Assembly (NCBI RefSeq): GCF_000829035.1
Contig: NZ_AP012541.1
Location: 2,108,001 to 2,172,000 of the forward strand
Reading direction: 5' to 3'
Source: Lacticaseibacillus paracasei subsp. paracasei
GTDB taxonomy: Bacteria; Bacillota; Bacilli; Lactobacillales; Lactobacillaceae
DNA: 64,000 nt
Positions 59,862 to 64,000 of this stretch are shown here, in pieces. Position 1 is the first letter of the stretch. Every line of letters starts with the position of its first letter. The position numbers and the translations under genes were made by a program. Under the pieces are notes generated by a model, which saw nothing but the letters and a program-made list of their open reading frames with translations, made no database searches and was not told the origin of the DNA.

Positions 59862-60004
59862 CAGTTTCATGGACACCTTAATGCTGCATTGTTTTATTTT
59901 GTAAAAATGCGTCAGGTCATTAGCACCGCCGCCTGCCAACTCAGAAAATGCATACCCTGCGACGGATCTGGATCATTATCCGTCAGTTTTGTCCAAACAA
60001 AAGT

Positions 60005-60055
60005 CGGTCCCAACGAAAAGAATCCCATCGTTAGAACCGACTATTTTTCAATATT
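60005..60055. terminator. Probable terminator near the zinc-ribbon gene
   Basis: AGTCGGT ... ACCGACT with inner arms AACG/CGTT, and a T run (TATTTTT) on the plus strand. A smaller hairpin GACGGAT/ATCCGTC lies at 59960-59982. No other gene is seen in 59862-60101. Confidence 0.5.
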
Positions 60056-60101
60056 TAATTCGGAGAATCTCAGTCACCATCGTATATTTCAAGCCTGACG
60101 A

Positions 60102-60889
60102 CTAGTCATCATCCCCATGAATTAACGTCCACTTACCGGAATCATCGTTAAACTTGCTCATCTGATCATGGATTTCATCATAGCGGTATTTACCGTGCAA
60201 GGCGCCGCTATCTTTATCGTAAACATCGACTTCCTTCATGTTAGTTGCCGGAGATGTCACCTCGACGCGATAGTCATCCAAATCAAAATCGTCATAATCG
60301 GCCGCCATTTGCGCAACTTCACGATTGCTTAAATCACTGTCACTGCGACTCTCATCGTCATCGCGACTATCTTCGGCCGATTCACGGGCATTGGCGAGTG
60401 ATTCGCTGGCTGCTTCTTGAGAGGCCGAAGCCGAACTTGATTCAGCCACTCGTGAATCCGAGGCGGATGCAGCCGCAATTGACGAAGCAGAGGCACTGCC
60501 GCCGCTGAGCTGGATGAATCCAGTGCCTCAGTTCGAGCTTGCTGCTGGCGGTTTTGAAAGAATAAGAAAGCTGCTAGCAAAACAACAGCTGCCATCAACA
60601 CAATACTAACAATGACCCAAGGACGGCCATGCGGTTGCTTTTGCCCACCGCCACCATTTGATCGCCGACGCGTCGCATTCGGCGGCACAGCCCCTGAAGC
60701 CAGTGGCTGTTGTCCTGATGGCTGACTTGTTTGCATCTGACCATTCACTTCACTACCTTGTCCTTGCGCCGGTTGTTCTTGTGCCAGGCCACCCTTTTCA
60801 TCACGATATTGGGCAAGATTAAACCCGCAATTATGGCAAAAGGCTTCGTCAGCGCTAACTTGTACGCCACAATTTGGACAATATTCCAT
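60102..60889 (-). pseudogene. Zinc-ribbon membrane protein with a frameshift
   Basis: From ATG at 60889 (GAGGGGG upstream) the protein starts MEYCPNCGVQVSADEAFCHNCGFN, a zinc ribbon. A Gln/Ser-rich linker and one membrane segment (PWVIVSIVLMAAVVLLAAFLFF) follow. In the next Ser/Ala-rich linker, near 60500, the frame ends up off by one base: codons after ALDSSSSAAA continue sensibly only in another frame (SASASQEAASESLANARES). That frame runs to 60102 with an acidic domain ending SKFNDDSGKWTLIHGDDD. One missing base would explain it. Either a recent pseudogene or a sequencing error. Confidence 0.75.
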
Positions 60890-60944
60890 AAAAAAACGCC
60901 CCCTCAATTTCTTTGCTGCAAGCCAGCGCAGCTTTTTTTAAATA

Positions 60945-61952
60945 TTAGTTGGTTGTTGCTCTTGGTAGCTGTTGCAGCAACCACTGATACGCTGCTGGCA
61001 ACGCCTGCTGCCAATAGTTAAATCCATGTGTGCCAGTCGCTGACCAGCTGGTAGTCGGTGTCACCCCCACTGCCTGAAGCTGTGAGGCAAAATGAGTGAC
61101 ATCAGTAAATGGCACAGTTGTATCAGCTTGTCCTGACGCCAAATAAACTTTCAAACCAGCAAGTCGGTCTGCCGTCAGCATGTTGGCAGGTTGATCGGCA
61201 TCCCAACGGGCCTGATCCCATTGGCCATGAGTTAAAAAGGCTGGCATTCGTGATTGGGCCGCTTCAGGTACCTGCTGCCAAACTGCAGGCGACAAAGCCG
61301 CGGCGATCCGAAACTGTTGAGGTTCGGCTAGCACCAGTCTTAGGGCACCGTAGCCGCCCATCGACACGCCGCCAACCGCATGGGCATCCGCCTGCGATAA
61401 AAGCGCAAATTGTTGCTTTAAATGTGGTAGTAAATCTTGCATGATTGCCGTCTGCATTTTTTCTGCTGGCGAATCAACGTAAAAACTATTGCCACCATCC
61501 ACAAACACCACCACTGCTGGATGACCAGTCGAATTAACAGCTTCATCAAGTAAGCTTTTCGAATCCACTAACTGGACCAGATTGGTGTCATCGCCATCCA
61601 TGCCGTGCAGCATGAGCACTAATGGATAACGTTTGTGCGGATCGTAGCCAGCTGGCACATAGGCCATATATGACCAAGATCGCTGTAGGGTTGGCGCGGA
61701 AAAGGTGAACGCCGCCAAGCTGCTACTTGTTTGCGCTACCGTTGAACCCGCAATAGGAGGAGCGGTCTGTGACGGTGTCGATGCTGCTTGTGTCTTCCTG
61801 CTAGACTGCTTAGTTATGGCTGACTGCCGCTGACGACTAACAGTCGCAGGCGCGTGCGGCTCCGTCGATTGAGAATGTCGAATAAATGCTCCTATTAGCA
61901 AAAACATCAACACACCGAAACCAGCTAAGACCCACGGCTTACCGCGATGCAC
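60945..61952 (-). CDS. Membrane-anchored esterase of the esterase D family
   Basis: 335 residues. N-terminal anchor (PWVLAGFGVLMFLLIGAFI) with basic residues before it, then a Ser/Thr/Gln-rich linker to about 85. The PF00756-like domain has PLVLMLHGMDGDD (oxyanion), GGVSMGGYGALR (nucleophile Ser), Asp in SGQADTTVPF and His in GTHGFNYW. The domain lies outside the membrane. Possible roles are tributyrin-type esterase or acyl transfer on the cell surface. The start is GTG at 61952 with GGGGG upstream. It lies between two zinc-ribbon membrane proteins. Confidence 0.85.
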   Translation of the reverse strand: MHRGKPWVLAGFGVLMFLLIGAFIRHSQSTEPHAPATVSRQRQSAITKQSSRKTQAASTPSQTAPPIAGSTVAQTSSSLAAFTFSAPTLQRSWSYMAYVPAGYDPHKRYPLVLMLHGMDGDDTNLVQLVDSKSLLDEAVNSTGHPAVVVFVDGGNSFYVDSPAEKMQTAIMQDLLPHLKQQFALLSQADAHAVGGVSMGGYGALRLVLAEPQQFRIAAALSPAVWQQVPEAAQSRMPAFLTHGQWDQARWDADQPANMLTADRLAGLKVYLASGQADTTVPFTDVTHFASQLQAVGVTPTTSWSATGTHGFNYWQQALPAAYQWLLQQLPRATTN

Positions 61953-62118
61953 AGGTTAAGCCCCCACGATATACCAGCAACCAAGCTCGCCTTAACCTTC
62001 CTTTATCTTTTTTCAAGTGCCTACCCCCAGGAACTGACGACAGTTGTGACCTACTTCTTAATCCTACAACACTGACGGCATTTACAGAACATCTTTTATT
62101 TTTTGATCGAAAACACCA

Positions 62119-63216
62119 TCAGTCTCTGGGCAACAACCGGGCGGTGACGAACATAACCAACGCCGCGCCAATACCGACAGAAAACCCGATGCCGGGATTC
62201 AGCAAACCTTGAATTTGGTTGTTGGCACTGCTCATCAACGGCGCATAGGCAAAATATAAGGCCCCGTAGCCTAACAAACCTAACATGCCAGCAAACCGCA
62301 TCATTCCGCGTGACCGAAAAAGTCCGAACAAAAGGCCTAACACTGGGCCTATCCCCGCTAAAACAAGTGCTAAGTATGGCAGATTGGTTTGAGGCGAAGC
62401 GACGCCAGTATTGGTTGCAGCAGTTTCCGCCAAGGTGACAGCACTGCGGACAAGATCATACAAACTGCCGCCAACATTGGCCGTGGCGACACTGCCAGCA
62501 CCAAATGGCCAGGCATAAGCCGCTGTAAATGCCACTAGCGACGCGATTAAGTAAACCAGCCAAATGATGCCGCCTCTTCGTCTCGGTTGGCCTGCTGTGG
62601 TTCCAAGGTGCGACCACCAATGCGGCGAACGATTGCTCATTTTCTGTGCTTGCTGCGCCATCGGGCCATTGTCCGGCTGCGTCATATACGGATTAGGATA
62701 CGGTGGCACCGATTGCCCCGCTGCTGGCCGCGGCGCTGTCCAAATATCATCATCTGAGTCGCCTGAATCGTCATCGTTAAAGCGACTAGTATAAGACGCC
62801 ACTGGTCGGCGATTTGCAACAACATAAATGGCGACAGCACAGCCAACTGCCAACACCCATCCAGCGATCGTTGAAAAACTAAAGACACAAAAAAGTACCA
62901 TGACTCCGATCAAGGTATACACCATGTGAGTTGCCAACCAATCGATAAAATGATCGAAACTATCGTCAGTTAGGACCAGACTCTTTTTGATGCTGGTTGA
63001 ACCACTTTGCCGCTGTCGGCGTGAGCGTTCTCCTCGTACCTGTTCACGAACCGGTTCAGATGCAGCTGGTTGTTGTGACTGCTCACGACCAAAGTCTGTC
63101 TCGTCAGCAACCCGAGCATTGAAGATTGTTAAATCTGCGCCGCAATTCGGACAGAATTTGGTTCCAGCCGGTATTTTGAAACCACAATTTGGACAATAAC
63201 GCATCGTCTCTGCCAA
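62119..63216 (-). CDS. Zinc-ribbon multi-pass membrane protein
   Basis: 365 residues from TTG at 63216 (GGAGG 8 bases upstream). Zinc ribbon YCPNCGFKIPAGTKFCPNCGADL at 6-28, a charged linker, two membrane segments near 95-135, an Asp/Pro-rich linker, then four membrane segments from about 220. No enzyme motif. The zinc ribbon and linker plan is shared with the gene at 60102, so the two probably belong to one cell-envelope function. Family unknown. Confidence 0.75.
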   Translation of the reverse strand: MAETMRYCPNCGFKIPAGTKFCPNCGADLTIFNARVADETDFGREQSQQPAASEPVREQVRGERSRRQRQSGSTSIKKSLVLTDDSFDHFIDWLATHMVYTLIGVMVLFCVFSFSTIAGWVLAVGCAVAIYVVANRRPVASYTSRFNDDDSGDSDDDIWTAPRPAAGQSVPPYPNPYMTQPDNGPMAQQAQKMSNRSPHWWSHLGTTAGQPRRRGGIIWLVYLIASLVAFTAAYAWPFGAGSVATANVGGSLYDLVRSAVTLAETAATNTGVASPQTNLPYLALVLAGIGPVLGLLFGLFRSRGMMRFAGMLGLLGYGALYFAYAPLMSSANNQIQGLLNPGIGFSVGIGAALVMFVTARLLPRD

Positions 63217-63400
63217 GCTAGTTTCCTCCATTTTCACGCTATTAGATTCATCTTGCATGGTTCGCGGCTAATAGTAAAGTTTCGGCGAAGTTTTTTAACG
63301 AAAACTCACTTAGTTGTCAGTATTGGCCAACTTTATTCGCCAACTGTGTAGCAAAGACGCGCGATTGGATCATGGAAAAAGCCGCAGACTAAAAATTCTT

Positions 63401-63514
63401 TGTCGTCCCAAATGCCACAACCTCTGGTCAGAGAGGGCTAGCGACGCGGAGCTAGCGCAGCGACGGTACTTCGAGCCACCTCATCTAGCCGGCGACTACT
63501 CTGCCTTGGCACTG
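63401..63514. repeat. Repeat family A, copy A6 (degenerate)
   Basis: Shortened and diverged copy: GTCCCAAATGCCACAACCTC at one end and GACTACTCTGCCTTGGCACT at the other, with GACGCGGAGCTAGCG between. The gap 63217-63641 holds only this, the terminator and the palindrome below. Confidence 0.6.
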
Positions 63515-63551
63515 TGATCTTTATCTCCAAAATATCCACGAGAAAACAAAA

Positions 63552-63594
63552 GACGACTGATTTCCCTATGAATTGCGGAAAACCAGCCGTCTAT
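63552..63594 (-). terminator. Probable terminator of the MarR gene at the right edge
   Basis: AGACGGCTGG...GGAAATCAGTCGTCT, an imperfect long hairpin followed on the minus strand by TTTTGTTTTC. Confidence 0.5.
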
Positions 63595-63610
63595 ATTGAC
63601 AGCTGTCAAT
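63595..63610. promoter_or_regulatory. 16-base perfect palindrome
   Basis: ATTGACAGCTGTCAAT, placed between the MarR gene and its terminator. The form is that of a MarR-type operator, but no start of a gene is near it. Confidence 0.35.
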
Positions 63611-63641
63611 TAAATCGCAGCCTGTCCATTCAAGTCACTAT

Positions 63642-64000
63642 TTAGAATCGATGGTCAAAGCCTCGTGGGCCGCCGCCGAAGCCACCTGGGTAGCCGCGAC
63701 GTGGGCCATGCTCATGATGACCGTGATGGAACCGTGCGGCCCATTCGCGCATGTCATCGAACTGTTTGCCTTCTGGCCAGCTAAGGTCATCCCTAGTTGC
63801 CAAATCGGCAGACAATTTTTCAATCAACGTCAGTAATTGCGCCTGCTCTTCTTCGGACAAACCACTGAAAATTTGATCAGGTAAATCCGTCTTCAGTTTA
63901 CCCGTCGTTTCAATAAATTTTTTACCGTCATCAGTGAGCGCAATTAGCTGAACGCGCTTATCGGTTTCGGACTCGCGGCGGCTGATCAACCCTAAATCCT
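63642..64000 (-). CDS. MarR-family regulator, C-terminal part (gene runs off the window)
   Basis: 119 codons are visible, continuing past the right edge. The end of the winged helix (DLGLISRRESETDKRVQLIALTDDGKKF) and the dimerisation helix (GLSEEEQAQLLTLIEKLSADL) are clear. Unusual is the tail: a stretch of His residues (HHGHHEHG) followed by a Gly-rich end (GGFGGGPRGFDHRF). This could bind metal. N-terminus and neighbours are outside the window. Confidence 0.88.
   Translation of the reverse strand, partial: DLGLISRRESETDKRVQLIALTDDGKKFIETTGKLKTDLPDQIFSGLSEEEQAQLLTLIEKLSADLATRDDLSWPEGKQFDDMREWAARFHHGHHEHGPRRGYPGGFGGGPRGFDHRF

Overview
This window looks like chromosomal DNA of a lactobacillus of the casei group (Lacticaseibacillus). 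The basis is the gene order of the fatty-acid synthesis operon (fabT-fabH-acpP-fabK-fabD-fabG-fabF-accB-fabZ-accC-accD-accA), a moderate GC content, frequent TTG starts with strong GGAGG ribosome sites, a small surface protein of WxL type, many PTS operons and catabolite-repression (cre) sites. The species call is inference from gene content; no rRNA, tRNA or CRISPR array was seen.

Layout. 1-7.5 kb: an MFS drug exporter cut by the window edge, a dead IS30 copy, elongation factor P, the lactate-utilisation operon lutABC behind a cre-like site, and a lone protein with an EF-hand loop. 7.7-11.5 kb: a lactose/cellobiose-family PTS operon (IIC, two small proteins, a MupG-like 6-phospho-glycosidase, IIA) without an IIB gene. 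12-16.3 kb: GH36 alpha-galactosidase, YaaA and a LuxR-HTH/DUF2087 regulator. 16.7-20 kb: a RecD2-type helicase with an unknown partner. 20.3-21.7 kb: a small WxL-like secreted protein followed by a decayed stretch with a tandem repeat. 21.7-24.4 kb: a PfkB sugar kinase, a hydantoinase remnant and a membrane protein. 24.4-32.4 kb: a DNA-defence cluster on the minus strand: hsdR, hsdM, an hsdS cut to 33 codons, a GmrSD-like DUF262/DUF1524 endonuclease and a small HNH-like protein. 32.7-33.9 kb: an AbrB-like domain fused to about ten membrane segments. 34.4-42.5 kb: an alpha-glucoside PTS operon under a LacI repressor with two recognisable operators, an ISL3 insertion, and sucrose-6-phosphate hydrolase. 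43-45.2 kb: an NmrA-like oxidoreductase and cyclopropane fatty acid synthase. 45.3-56.1 kb: the complete type II fatty-acid synthesis and acetyl-CoA carboxylase operon, controlled at two promoters by FabT boxes. 56.2-64 kb: alpha/beta hydrolase, iron alcohol dehydrogenase, small proteins, two MarR regulators, and two zinc-ribbon membrane proteins flanking an anchored esterase.

Three families of imperfectly palindromic intergenic elements (called A, B and C here) are scattered through the window. A and B are 100-200 bp and lie between operons. C is about 120 bp and sits inside the fatty-acid operon exactly between a stop codon and the next ribosome site, where it even supplies the last codons of two genes. 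The items most worth a second look are the type I restriction system that has lost its specificity gene beside a GmrSD-like gene, the first FabZ-like protein of the fatty-acid operon that lacks the catalytic histidine, the placement of C elements, and a 24-codon reading frame whose ribosome site sits in a hairpin loop.
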